DNA of 61,802 nucleotides from NCBI GenBank assembly GCA_016937795.1, contig JAFGVV010000042.1, forward strand, positions 1 to 61,802. Reading direction: 5' to 3'. Under the pieces are notes generated by a model. It did not search any database. It was not told the origin of the DNA and was given only the letters and a program-made list of their open reading frames with translations. Positions 44,424 to 53,755 of this stretch are shown in pieces (the stretch's first letter is position 1; every line of letters begins with the position of its first letter). The DNA comes from Paludibacteraceae bacterium (GTDB lineage: Bacteria > Bacteroidota > Bacteroidia > Bacteroidales > Paludibacteraceae). The position numbers and the translations under genes are program-made.

Positions 44424-44753
44424 ACTGTATTAAATTATTAAGAGATTAATACTAAAAAATAAAAGGTAATCGATTTAAAAAATCGTTTGGCAATGTATGA
44501 AATAAAGATTGATTTTTTTATCCAAAATGTATGTTTTACAACAGTCTTTGCCTAACTCCGGGCTTCATTTTGCTTTATTTAACGTGATGTAGGATTTATT
44601 TGTAACGACACATAAATACAATTTACAGAATAATAAATGTAACTTTGCAAACTGTGGCAACAACAGCAACAGCCAATGAATTTTCGTCGCTAAAAAGAAT
44701 TAAAACTACAGACATCCTGATGTGCCATTCAGGATATACAAACAGGAACACAA
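44424..44753. other. Divergent spacer between the EF-G paralogue and folK
   Basis: The spacer is AT-rich and no gene is seen. It holds a TAACTTTG -7 box for folK at 44640-44647 without a clear -33 TTG. A hairpin ATCCTGA / TCAGGAT at 44714-44735 lies 18 bp before the folK ATG and would sit in the mRNA leader. An AGGAA sequence just before the ATG can act as ribosome binding site. No convincing promoter was found for the EF-G paralogue. Confidence 0.5.
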
Positions 44754-45212
44754 ATGTCATTAACTTTTCTTGCTTTAGGTAGCAATTTGGGAAACAGAGA
44801 AAAGAATCTTCAAAGCGCCATAACTCAAATATCTGTGAATGTGGGAAATGTGCTTACCGTGTCGGGCTTTATCGAAACCAAGCCTGTAGGTTTTGTCTCC
44901 GAAAACAATTTTCTGAATGCTGTTATGCTGGTTAGTACATCGCTGAGTCCCCTGGCATTATTGCACGAAACACAGCTGATTGAACGTGATATGGGACGAT
45001 CTGTAAAGTCGAACGGAAGCTATTCTGACCGGCTGATTGACATCGATATTTTGCTTTATGATACAATGCTGATTGACACGCCCCAATTAAAAATCCCGCA
45101 TCCGTTGATAACGGAGCGGGACTTTGTATTGAAACCACTTTTAGAAATTGCACCTGAACTCAGGCATCCGGCAAGCGGAGTATTGTTTTCGGATTATTTG
45201 CGATTTATTTAA
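44754..45212 (+). CDS. folK: 2-amino-4-hydroxy-6-hydroxymethyldihydropteridine pyrophosphokinase (FolK)
   Basis: FolK moves pyrophosphate from ATP to hydroxymethyl-dihydropterin in folate synthesis. The 152-residue cytosolic protein shows FLALGSNLGNREKNLQSAI at the N-terminus, the pterin-binding FIETKPVG and NNFLNAV segments, and the family signature DRLIDIDILLYD with both Mg-binding aspartates. PHPLITERDFVLKPLLEI then closes the fold. Length is normal. The stop codon abuts the stop of the convergent ABC-F gene without a spacer. Other folate genes are not in the window. Confidence 0.95.
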   Translation: MSLTFLALGSNLGNREKNLQSAITQISVNVGNVLTVSGFIETKPVGFVSENNFLNAVMLVSTSLSPLALLHETQLIERDMGRSVKSNGSYSDRLIDIDILLYDTMLIDTPQLKIPHPLITERDFVLKPLLEIAPELRHPASGVLFSDYLRFI

Positions 45213-46832
<1,620 letters not shown>

Positions 46833-47048
46833 TTATAAATTGCTTTTTATACCTTTTTTTGAAATTGATCCTTATTCCTTTTCGCAAAGAAACTGCTAAT
46901 TAAAAATAGTTCAGGATAGAACAAAATCTTTGTTTTGCTCTTTATTATCGATACTTATTAAAACGAACAAAGAACAGAAGGTCTCTGAAATGCGAAACCG
47001 TTCTATTCTGTGTTTTTTTCAATTAATGTTGGTTGTACTACAACTGTT

Positions 47049-48236
47049 TTATTCAACAATGCCCAGTTCACGGGCTGCTTTCGAAATTTTGAATATCGAT
47101 TCGTCGATTTGCTCAAAAGTATGCGTAGCCATTAACGAATAACGGATAAGCGAGTCCTCTGAGCGAACGGCAGGTGAAACAACGGGATTCACAAAAACGC
47201 CGGCATCCATTAGCATGCGTGTGAGCAAAAATGTTTTATTATTATCGCGCACATAGAGCGGAATAATGGGTGTTTCGGTTGGCCCTATTTCAAAACCGGC
47301 TTTCAGAAAGCCCTCCTTTGCTCGATGCGTATTATCCCAAAGCGCTTTTTGTCGCCAGCGTTCGTCGGCCATTACATCCAATGCTGCAAGCACACAGCCT
47401 GTAGAAGCAGGTGTAATTGAAGCACTAAAAATAAGTGTACGCGAATTATGCTTCAAATAATTAATGATATTATTATCGGCTGCAATAAATCCTCCTATGG
47501 TTCCGAGCGATTTGCTAAAAGTACCCATAATAAGATCTACATCCTGCGATACGCCAAAATGTTCGCACACACCGGCACCGTTTGCACCAAACACTCCCAA
47601 TGAATGAGCTTCGTCAACCATTACAGATGCATTGTATTTTTTGGACAGCGCCACGATCTGTGGTAAGGGCGCCACATCGCCTTCCATGCTGAATACTCCA
47701 TCCACCACAATAACCTTGAGTTTGTCCGGCTCGCATTTTTTCAACACTCTTTCGAGCGCATCCATATCATTATGTCTGTATTTCAGCGTTTTTGAGAACG
47801 AAAGCCTTTTCCCTTCAATGATTGAAGCATGATCGAACTCATCGAAAATAAGATAATCTTCGCGACCTGTAATGGCAGGAATTACGCCCGAGTTTACTGT
47901 AAAACCGGTAGCATATACCAGTGCAGCATCTTTGTGAACCAGTCGGGCCAATCGTTCTTCGAGTTCGAGATGAATGTCTAATGTGCCATTCAGAAAACGT
48001 GAGCCGGCACAACCGGTACCATATTTCTCAACCGCTTTAATAGCTCCTTCTTTTAATCGGGGATGATTAGTCAATCCGAGATAGCTGTTTGAGCCAAACA
48101 TCAGTACCGGCTTTCCAGCAATGGAGACCACAGTGTCCTGATCGGATTCAATGGGGCGAAAGTATGGATAAACGCCATGCTCCTGAGCTTTTTGTGGCGC
48201 ATCGTACTTCCCCAGCACTTTACTTAACATACTCAT
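47049..48236 (-). CDS. spt: Serine palmitoyltransferase (sphingolipid synthesis)
   Basis: This PLP-dependent alpha-oxoamine synthase (about 396 residues) condenses serine with a fatty acyl-CoA to give 3-keto-sphinganine, the first step of sphingolipid synthesis. Motifs include VLMFGSNSYLGLTNHPRLKEGA, GTGCAGSRFLNGTLDIHLELE, YATGFTVNSGVIPA, DEFDHASI, VVDGVFSMEGDVAPLP, VDEAHSLGVFG and the PLP lysine in MGTFSKSLGTIGGF. The whole reads like the Bacteroides Spt I recall more than like 2-amino-3-ketobutyrate CoA ligase or BioF, which share the fold. The frame is open to 48374, but a TATCTTTG promoter box at 48268 favours the ATG at 48236 (or 48230). Confidence 0.88.
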   Translation of the reverse strand: MSMLSKVLGKYDAPQKAQEHGVYPYFRPIESDQDTVVSIAGKPVLMFGSNSYLGLTNHPRLKEGAIKAVEKYGTGCAGSRFLNGTLDIHLELEERLARLVHKDAALVYATGFTVNSGVIPAITGREDYLIFDEFDHASIIEGKRLSFSKTLKYRHNDMDALERVLKKCEPDKLKVIVVDGVFSMEGDVAPLPQIVALSKKYNASVMVDEAHSLGVFGANGAGVCEHFGVSQDVDLIMGTFSKSLGTIGGFIAADNNIINYLKHNSRTLIFSASITPASTGCVLAALDVMADERWRQKALWDNTHRAKEGFLKAGFEIGPTETPIIPLYVRDNNKTFLLTRMLMDAGVFVNPVVSPAVRSEDSLIRYSLMATHTFEQIDESIFKISKAARELGIVE

Positions 48237-48267
48237 TGGATGTACATTTTGATAAATGAAGCGGCTG

Positions 48268-48275
48268 CAAAGATA
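48268..48275 (-). promoter_or_regulatory. spt promoter -7 box
   Basis: TATCTTTG on the minus strand matches TAnnTTTG and stands 31 bp before the ATG at 48236. It faces a divergent box at 48327. Confidence 0.55.
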
Positions 48276-48326
48276 CATTATTTTGTTGAAAGTATTGAAT
48301 TCTTTCGTATCAATGCAATAATTATG

Positions 48327-48334
48327 TAACTTTG
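48327..48334 (+). promoter_or_regulatory. Promoter -7 box of the CxxCxxCC protein gene
   Basis: TAACTTTG matches TAnnTTTG and lies 29 bp before the ATG at 48364. Confidence 0.5.
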
Positions 48335-48363
48335 CAAAATATTTCAAAGCATATAAACCACTA

Positions 48364-48852
48364 ATGCAGAACAAATTAAACTACAAAGACCTGACACTTA
48401 TGGCTGCCAAAAAAGAAAATGGCTGGCTTAAATACCTGAACCGTAACAAGAAGAAGCTTGAAGCGATGGATTTAAAAATACATTCGTTACACGAAGAGAT
48501 TTCGGAACGAACGGATTGCCTGCAATGTGCAAACTGCTGTCGCACTCTTGGCCCACGCATCACCCAAAAGGATGTGGAGAAAATGGCAAGAGCCTTAAGA
48601 CTAAAAACCGGAGATGTGATTACACGCTATTTGCGCATCGATGAAGATGACGACATGGTTTTTCGCGAAATGCCCTGTCCCTTTCTGGGACCCGATAACT
48701 ATTGTGACATTTACGAATCGCGCCCAAAAGCTTGTCGAGAGTACCCGCATACCGATCGGAAAAAATTTTTTCAGATATACAAACTCTCCGTAAAAAATGC
48801 ATACACCTGCCCTATCGTATACGAAGTGCTCGAAGGGATTCAGGAGTTATAG
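48364..48852 (+). CDS. YkgJ-family cysteine cluster protein
   Basis: The 162-residue cytosolic protein has the CxxCxxCC cluster (DCLQCANCCRTLGPRIT, about residues 56-72) and later cysteines in MPCPFLGPDNYCDIYESRPKACREYP and YTCPIVYEV. This is the YkgJ/UPF0153 family pattern, thought to bind zinc or an Fe-S cluster; the biochemical role is not known. A second ATG at codon 13 (48400) could also start it. It is divergent from spt with only 127 bp between the two coding starts. Confidence 0.88.
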   Translation: MQNKLNYKDLTLMAAKKENGWLKYLNRNKKKLEAMDLKIHSLHEEISERTDCLQCANCCRTLGPRITQKDVEKMARALRLKTGDVITRYLRIDEDDDMVFREMPCPFLGPDNYCDIYESRPKACREYPHTDRKKFFQIYKLSVKNAYTCPIVYEVLEGIQEL

Positions 48853-48862
48853 AAAACAACAA

Positions 48863-48940
48863 GAGCGGAAGATTTTAAATCATATAAAATGCTGATTTAT
48901 AACCTTCCGCTCATATCACGTTCCGGCTTACCGGAGTTTT
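48863..48940. terminator. Terminator region between convergent genes
   Basis: GAGCGGAAG (48863-48871) pairs with CTTCCGCTC (48904-48912) around an inner AAATCA / TGATTT pairing, and TCCGG-ctta-CCGGA-GTTTT follows at 48922-48940. They can end both the YkgJ-type gene and, in reverse, the acyltransferase gene. Confidence 0.7.
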
Positions 48941-49757
48941 ATTTCATTTTATATACTAATTCCTTAACCCACTCAGCCCATTCGGCATGCGATTTCGAGC
49001 GATCGAATGTTTGCCAGGGAATAGGCTTACCAAACTTAAGAACAAATTTCTTTCCCCGCTGCCTGAACATTTCATCAGCCAGATACATCATTTCTATATT
49101 AAACTTAATGCCCAGAAACTTACGCAGATTGGCCAGATTGTAGAAAAAGTTTGAATTACGACCTTCGAAATACACCGGCACCACATCGCGTTTGTATTGC
49201 ACAGCCTTGGTAATAAAATTCTTTTTCCATTCCAAATCGCAAATACCACCTTTTTGTTTTCGCGAACACATACCGGCGGGATATGTTACAAGGTGATTTT
49301 CCGATTCGTAGAGTTGCTGCATCATTTCGGCATGACCTTTCCCCTGCCCTCCGAATTTATTTACCGGAATAAACATATCCTTCATGGGCGTAAGAAACAT
49401 CAACAGGTCGTTTGAGAAAAAGCGTACTTTCCCATCGTAGTGTTTGCCAACCACATAACCTGTGGCAATACCATCGAGACCACCGAGCGGATGATTGCTG
49501 GCAAAAATATATTTTCCGTCCTTTGGTGGAAGATTCTCTTCGCCCTGAATATCTAAGTGAATGTCGAGAAATTTGAATGCTCCTTCGATAAATTCAATAT
49601 TTTTCAAATCAGGATTATCTTTAAAAAACTTATTAAATTGATCTTCGTGTACAATACGGCGAAGATAATTCACTATAAAGCGGGGCACTTTAGCTTTAGG
49701 AGCACGGGCTTTGAGCACTCCGGCCACATCAATTTTTATTACTTTCGATTCACTCAT
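48939..49757 (-). CDS. PlsC-type lysophospholipid/lipid acyltransferase
   Basis: The 272-residue protein has the glycerolipid acyltransferase core. The catalytic HxxxxD appears as NHPLGGLDG (about 90-98), the substrate block as LVTYPAGMCSR and later VVPVYFEGRNSNFFY. No transmembrane segment is obvious, so it is probably peripheral at the inner membrane. In Bacteroidetes such enzymes acylate lysophosphatidate or the hydroxy group of glycine and ornithine lipids; the N-acyltransferase partner of the latter is not beside it, so the acceptor is open. The gene has its own promoter box at 49796. Confidence 0.88.
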   Translation of the reverse strand: MSESKVIKIDVAGVLKARAPKAKVPRFIVNYLRRIVHEDQFNKFFKDNPDLKNIEFIEGAFKFLDIHLDIQGEENLPPKDGKYIFASNHPLGGLDGIATGYVVGKHYDGKVRFFSNDLLMFLTPMKDMFIPVNKFGGQGKGHAEMMQQLYESENHLVTYPAGMCSRKQKGGICDLEWKKNFITKAVQYKRDVVPVYFEGRNSNFFYNLANLRKFLGIKFNIEMMYLADEMFRQRGKKFVLKFGKPIPWQTFDRSKSHAEWAEWVKELVYKMK

Positions 49758-49795
49758 TTTTAGCTGTTGATTTTTGAGGGGTTACAAACCGGCTG

Positions 49796-49803
49796 CAAAT
49801 GTA
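49796..49803 (-). promoter_or_regulatory. Acyltransferase promoter -7 box
   Basis: TACATTTG (minus strand) matches TAnnTTTG, with a TTTTT run about 20 bp upstream, and lies 38 bp before the ATG at 49757. Confidence 0.5.
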
Positions 49804-49844
49804 CAAAAAAAGCCTGTTTGGAAAAATAATCCTGATTTAGATTG

Positions 49845-51920
49845 TTACCAGCCAAGTTTAAGTTTCACATAGATATTCCTACCCGGTTCGTTTAGTTTTG
49901 CGAGGCCTGTACGATTATTGAACAGGTGATTACGATATGCTTTGTCAAGAATATTATGTATGCCGGCAAACAAATTTAATTGGCTGTTGCCAAGTTTCAT
50001 GGCTACACTTTGCACATCGAAATTGAAAACCACATAGCCCGGTGTAGCTGTTTCTCCATCTGCTGTTTCGTTTTGAGTGCCTGCCCATTCCATTGTTAGT
50101 GTCGATTCGGCATATTTGGGTAGTCGGTAAGCTACTGACATTAGTCCATGTACGGGTGGTATAAGTGGCAAGGCTTTGTCGGTTTGTGCATCGCGTGCCC
50201 TCACATAACCTGCCTGCAATACCGAACGAATTCTTTTGCTAATCAACCACTCGGCCGTTGCTTCGGCTCCTGCGAAATACGCTCTGTCAATATTCACCGA
50301 TTTATACAGAGTTGTATTTCCATTCACGGGTTTTTCGGTTATCAGATCGAAAAGATAATTGTAAAAAACATCGGTTTTTAGTAATAGTTTGTTGGAGGTG
50401 AGCGTGTAGTTCAAATTTGTGAAAAGGCCATTTTCGGGTTTCAGTTTCGGGTCGCCCATACGCACCACGCCATTTCCCAAATCAATATATTTAAAGCGTT
50501 CTTCGACAGATGCCACTCTGTATGCATTAGCCACCGACAGCACAAGCTTCTGACGACGTGTGGGTTTGTATTCCACATCGGCATGGGCTGCGTACGAAAT
50601 TTCGTATTTAATATTGGGCGCAAAAGTAACTGTTTTTGCAAATGGCTGAGGAGTTCGTACATCATTAACTTTGATGTATTGAAAAACCCTGTTGAATGCA
50701 GTATCGTTCTGAGTACGTATAAAGTCGAAGCGAACACCTGCATTTACATTCAGATAATGCGGATCAATCACTTTTTTGTAAAAGGCAAACACACCGGCAT
50801 CGAACATGGTAGCTTTGGGCGTAGGAATTTCGCCAATGTATTGAATTGTGGTGTCGTTTTGAATTGTAATTTTGGTGCGTGATGTTTCGGCATCGCGCAA
50901 CCATGTTTCAGCCCCCACAGTCATAGTGTTATAATCGTTGAAGTAGAGCGAGGCAGTAGCTTTTGCACCCGATGTTACATTTAAACTTGCCGGAAGCGTA
51001 ATATTCTTTACATTGGGGCGCAACTCCACATCGCGAGTAATATTTTGCGTGTACGCTCTGAAACGCAGTTCGGATAACACATCCGACAAATTGCTGAATA
51101 TATACTCGCCACTGAGCTGATTGCGTTTTATTGCGGCATAGCGTGCTGTGGCTGTAGCGGGAAATGCACTACTGCCGGGAATGCCCACATCCCATGCTTC
51201 GAAATGATTGTAGTTGACCAAAATTTCCTGATTGTCGCCATACTTCATTCCGCCGCGCAACGCCCACGAAGCATCGTTAAACTGACTATTGGTCATTCGT
51301 CCGCCAGGTGTTTGCGTATTTTGGGCAGTGCGGTAACTTCCATCAACCGATAAATACCAGTTTTGATGACTAAAATTCGCATTGAGCGCAGTAGAGAACA
51401 AACTATTGACAGTATGAAAACCTGTACTTATTTTCCCTGTGGCTCCTGTACCGTAAGCCGGTCGGGCAGGAAACATACTTACTACACCTCCCATAGCTCC
51501 TGTACCGTAAATAACCGACCCCGCTCCTTTTACTACTTCAATACGCTCGAGGCTTTCCAGGTTTACTGTGGACAACACACCCGAAATATCGGTGGCCGAA
51601 AGCATGCGGTCGCCATCGTGCAAAAACAACAGACGCTGCTCCGACATACCACGCACATTAAGTGTGGTCGTCCACACACCATCGCGCACAATGGCAATGC
51701 CCGGCTGCGAACGAAACACATCGGCAGGTGTCACTGCCATTGTGCTTTCAATTGCTTTTTGATCGGCTATCACACCCGGAAGGCTGAATTGCCCCGATGA
51801 AAGACTATACACAGTGATTTCATTTATCTGTTTGTGTGCTATGGTGTCGGAGTCTTGAGCTCGCAGCTCAAACAACGACAAAGTAAATAATACTGTGAGA
51901 ATGTAAGTTATACGGGTCAT
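49845..51920 (-). CDS. TonB-dependent outer-membrane receptor
   Basis: The 691-residue protein has a signal peptide (cleavage near LRAQ-DSD), a TonB-box-like EITVYS segment, a plug domain (about 50-160: DVFRSQPGIAIVRDGVWTTTLNVRGM, LERIEVVKGAGSVIYGTGAMGGVVSM) and a 22-strand barrel ending in VKLKLGW. The length is that of a siderophore, heme, cobalamin or metal receptor rather than a SusC glycan receptor, and no SusD gene is adjacent. RTGLAKLNEPGRNIYVKL near the end is typical of the receptor C-terminus. The ligand is not predictable from sequence. It has its own promoter-like region with a palindrome upstream. Confidence 0.93.
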   Translation of the reverse strand: MTRITYILTVLFTLSLFELRAQDSDTIAHKQINEITVYSLSSGQFSLPGVIADQKAIESTMAVTPADVFRSQPGIAIVRDGVWTTTLNVRGMSEQRLLFLHDGDRMLSATDISGVLSTVNLESLERIEVVKGAGSVIYGTGAMGGVVSMFPARPAYGTGATGKISTGFHTVNSLFSTALNANFSHQNWYLSVDGSYRTAQNTQTPGGRMTNSQFNDASWALRGGMKYGDNQEILVNYNHFEAWDVGIPGSSAFPATATARYAAIKRNQLSGEYIFSNLSDVLSELRFRAYTQNITRDVELRPNVKNITLPASLNVTSGAKATASLYFNDYNTMTVGAETWLRDAETSRTKITIQNDTTIQYIGEIPTPKATMFDAGVFAFYKKVIDPHYLNVNAGVRFDFIRTQNDTAFNRVFQYIKVNDVRTPQPFAKTVTFAPNIKYEISYAAHADVEYKPTRRQKLVLSVANAYRVASVEERFKYIDLGNGVVRMGDPKLKPENGLFTNLNYTLTSNKLLLKTDVFYNYLFDLITEKPVNGNTTLYKSVNIDRAYFAGAEATAEWLISKRIRSVLQAGYVRARDAQTDKALPLIPPVHGLMSVAYRLPKYAESTLTMEWAGTQNETADGETATPGYVVFNFDVQSVAMKLGNSQLNLFAGIHNILDKAYRNHLFNNRTGLAKLNEPGRNIYVKLKLGW

Positions 51921-52419
51921 ATTATGTGTTTTTTTTTCTTCTGAAATAAAACAGTGTGCAAAAATAATGAAAATAAAGACAGTTTGTCTGACAAAAACAC
52001 AGTTATCTTAAAATGATTTATCAAAAAAAAACACTACTAACCGGCTAAACTTCTTAGACTCTTCGATACGCTGTGAATGACAACACTTTGTGTTGATTAT
52101 GGCTGGCAGGAAGTAGAATATAATGCCGTAATTTTGGAGAGCTATTTTGAAATGGGTTTTGGACTTGAGTGAGGGCCTTTGGTGGGTTCAACAACCGAAC
52201 GAGGTTGTAAAGCCGTTCATAATAGCATCAATGATTTATTGTTTCGTGTTTGAGATTCTTCGAAAATGCGACATTAAAATTATTTCTGTTACTTATTCGA
52301 TTTTGCAGGTCAAAAACTTGCAAAACCGGAATTTTAGTACGAAATTTGACCACAACAAAAGAGCTTGTATATAAATCGAATAAATTAATGAGTTTGACTT
52401 ATATTAAACATTCGTTATT
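51921..52419. other. Spacer upstream of receptor and glycosyltransferase genes
   Basis: The left end holds a minus-strand -7 box TATTTTTG (51959-51966) for the receptor and a 6-1-6 palindrome TTTGTC-T-GACAAA (51983-51995). A 31-codon open frame at 52077-52172 (begins MTTLCVDYGWQEVEYNAVIL) looks protein-like but is too short to call. The rest is AT-rich and holds nothing recognisable. Confidence 0.45.
51983..51995. promoter_or_regulatory. Palindrome near the receptor promoter
   Basis: TTTGTC-T-GACAAA is a perfect 6-bp inverted repeat that begins 17 bp upstream of the receptor -7 box (51959-51966), so it covers the area of the -33 element. It could be an operator. Confidence 0.35.
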
Positions 52420-53607
52420 ATGCTTACAAATATATCGAACAGCCGGACGATGGGCATGGTTGGACTTTTCAACGACAGTTTCCCACCCATAATGGATGGA
52501 GTGGCAATAACTGTAAAAAGCTACGCCGAACAGTTATACAAGCAGCAAATACCTGTAAGCGTAATTACACCCAAAGCTCCGGACTATATTGCAGCTGAGC
52601 CGTATCCCGTTTTCAGATACTCATCGCTTCCGTTAATCAATCGAAAACCATATCGGATTGGGCTCCCTGATATTGACCTCGCATTTCAGGATGTCATCGA
52701 TCATGTTCCGTTTTCATTAGTTCATGCGCACTGTCCGTTTAGCTCGGGGCATTTAGCCTTGCGTATTGCCCGCGAGCGGAAAATCCCGCTGGTAGCTACT
52801 TTTCATTCGAAATATCGCGACGACTTTGAGCAAACTGTGGGTAGTCGGAAAATAGCAGACCTTATGATTAAAGAAATTATCCACTTCTATGAAAAAGCAG
52901 ACGAAGTATGGATTCCACAGGCTTCTGTGGAAGATACTATTCGCGAATACGGGTACAAAGGGAAGCTGATTGTAATGGAGAATGGCAGCGACCTTCACAC
53001 GGATGCAGCAGACTTCAATTTTAAAGAGAATGCACGTAAAAAACTGAATATAAAGACCGATGAGAATGTATTGTTTTTTGTTTGTCAGCATATCCGCGAA
53101 AAAAACCCGTTCCTGATTTTAGAAGCACTAAAATTAATTAAGCATAAACTTTCATTCAAAATGTTTTTTATAGGTACAGGATATGCGGCCGACGAACTGA
53201 AAATTTATGCTGACACTCTGGGACTGTCTGATAAAGTCCGGTTTGAGGGCGTTATTTACGATCGCAAACTTTTGCAACAATACTATGCAGCAGCTCATTT
53301 ATTTGTATTTCCTTCGGTATACGATAATGCCCCGCTTGTGGTACGCGAAGCTGCTGCCATGCAAACTGCCCCATTACTAATAAAAGGTGCTACTGCTGCA
53401 GAGCAAATTATTGATGGAGAAAACGGTTTTCTATCGGAACACAACGCTCAGTCGTTGGCCGACACTATTTTAAATGCACTAAATAATAAAATAAAACTAC
53501 AGAATGTTGGCAAAAAAGCAGCCGGAACGATATCGCCCCAGTGGCAAACAATTATCAGCAAGGTACATAAACGCTATTCGTATCTTATTGCATCAAAAAC
53601 ACCATGA
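52420..53607 (+). CDS. GT4-family glycosyltransferase
   Basis: The 395-residue cytosolic or peripheral enzyme has a GT-B fold. The N-terminal acceptor domain starts MVGLFNDSFPPIMDGVAITVKSYAEQL, a typical opening of the GT4 alpha-glycosyltransferases that act on lipids and glycolipids. DVIDHVPFSLVHAHCPFSSGHLAL and ATFHSKYRDD follow. The C-terminal donor domain contains FIGTGYAADELKIYADTLGLSDKVRFEGVI and the E-x7-E type segment PSVYDNAPLVVREAAAMQTAPLLI. Donor and acceptor cannot be told. In-frame ATGs at codons 11 and 13 are possible alternative starts. Confidence 0.92.
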   Translation: MLTNISNSRTMGMVGLFNDSFPPIMDGVAITVKSYAEQLYKQQIPVSVITPKAPDYIAAEPYPVFRYSSLPLINRKPYRIGLPDIDLAFQDVIDHVPFSLVHAHCPFSSGHLALRIARERKIPLVATFHSKYRDDFEQTVGSRKIADLMIKEIIHFYEKADEVWIPQASVEDTIREYGYKGKLIVMENGSDLHTDAADFNFKENARKKLNIKTDENVLFFVCQHIREKNPFLILEALKLIKHKLSFKMFFIGTGYAADELKIYADTLGLSDKVRFEGVIYDRKLLQQYYAAAHLFVFPSVYDNAPLVVREAAAMQTAPLLIKGATAAEQIIDGENGFLSEHNAQSLADTILNALNNKIKLQNVGKKAAGTISPQWQTIISKVHKRYSYLIASKTP

Positions 53608-53675
53608 ATACACAATTACATTTTTACAGCCAACTATCTGCTTTTGTGCCAGAAATAATTAGCAGTACACTGCAA

Positions 53676-53707
53676 TTTGCATATTAAACTGCAAAATATT
53701 ACTTTTG
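53676..53707 (+). promoter_or_regulatory. Promoter of the C69 dipeptidase gene
   Basis: TTTG (53676-53679), a 20-bp spacer and TACTTTTG (53700-53707) match the Bacteroidetes -33/-7 consensus. The ATG is at 53756. Confidence 0.65.
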
Positions 53708-53755
53708 TGATTATCACAATCATTAAAACCACATTCATACAAACATTTTTATTCA

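Noticed and set aside
44424..44753. Riboswitch before folK
   Set aside because: Only one small stem is visible and no known folate-sensing fold (THF motif) could be recognised.
46930..47142. A 70-codon open frame between the ABC-F and spt genes
   Set aside because: Its second half is antisense to the spt 3' end, and the remainder is low-quality. The 219-bp spacer otherwise shows nothing clear.
47049..48236. 2-amino-3-ketobutyrate CoA ligase or BioF instead of serine palmitoyltransferase
   Set aside because: The fold is shared, but the sequence blocks match the Bacteroides serine palmitoyltransferase I recall, and neither a threonine dehydrogenase nor bio gene is nearby.
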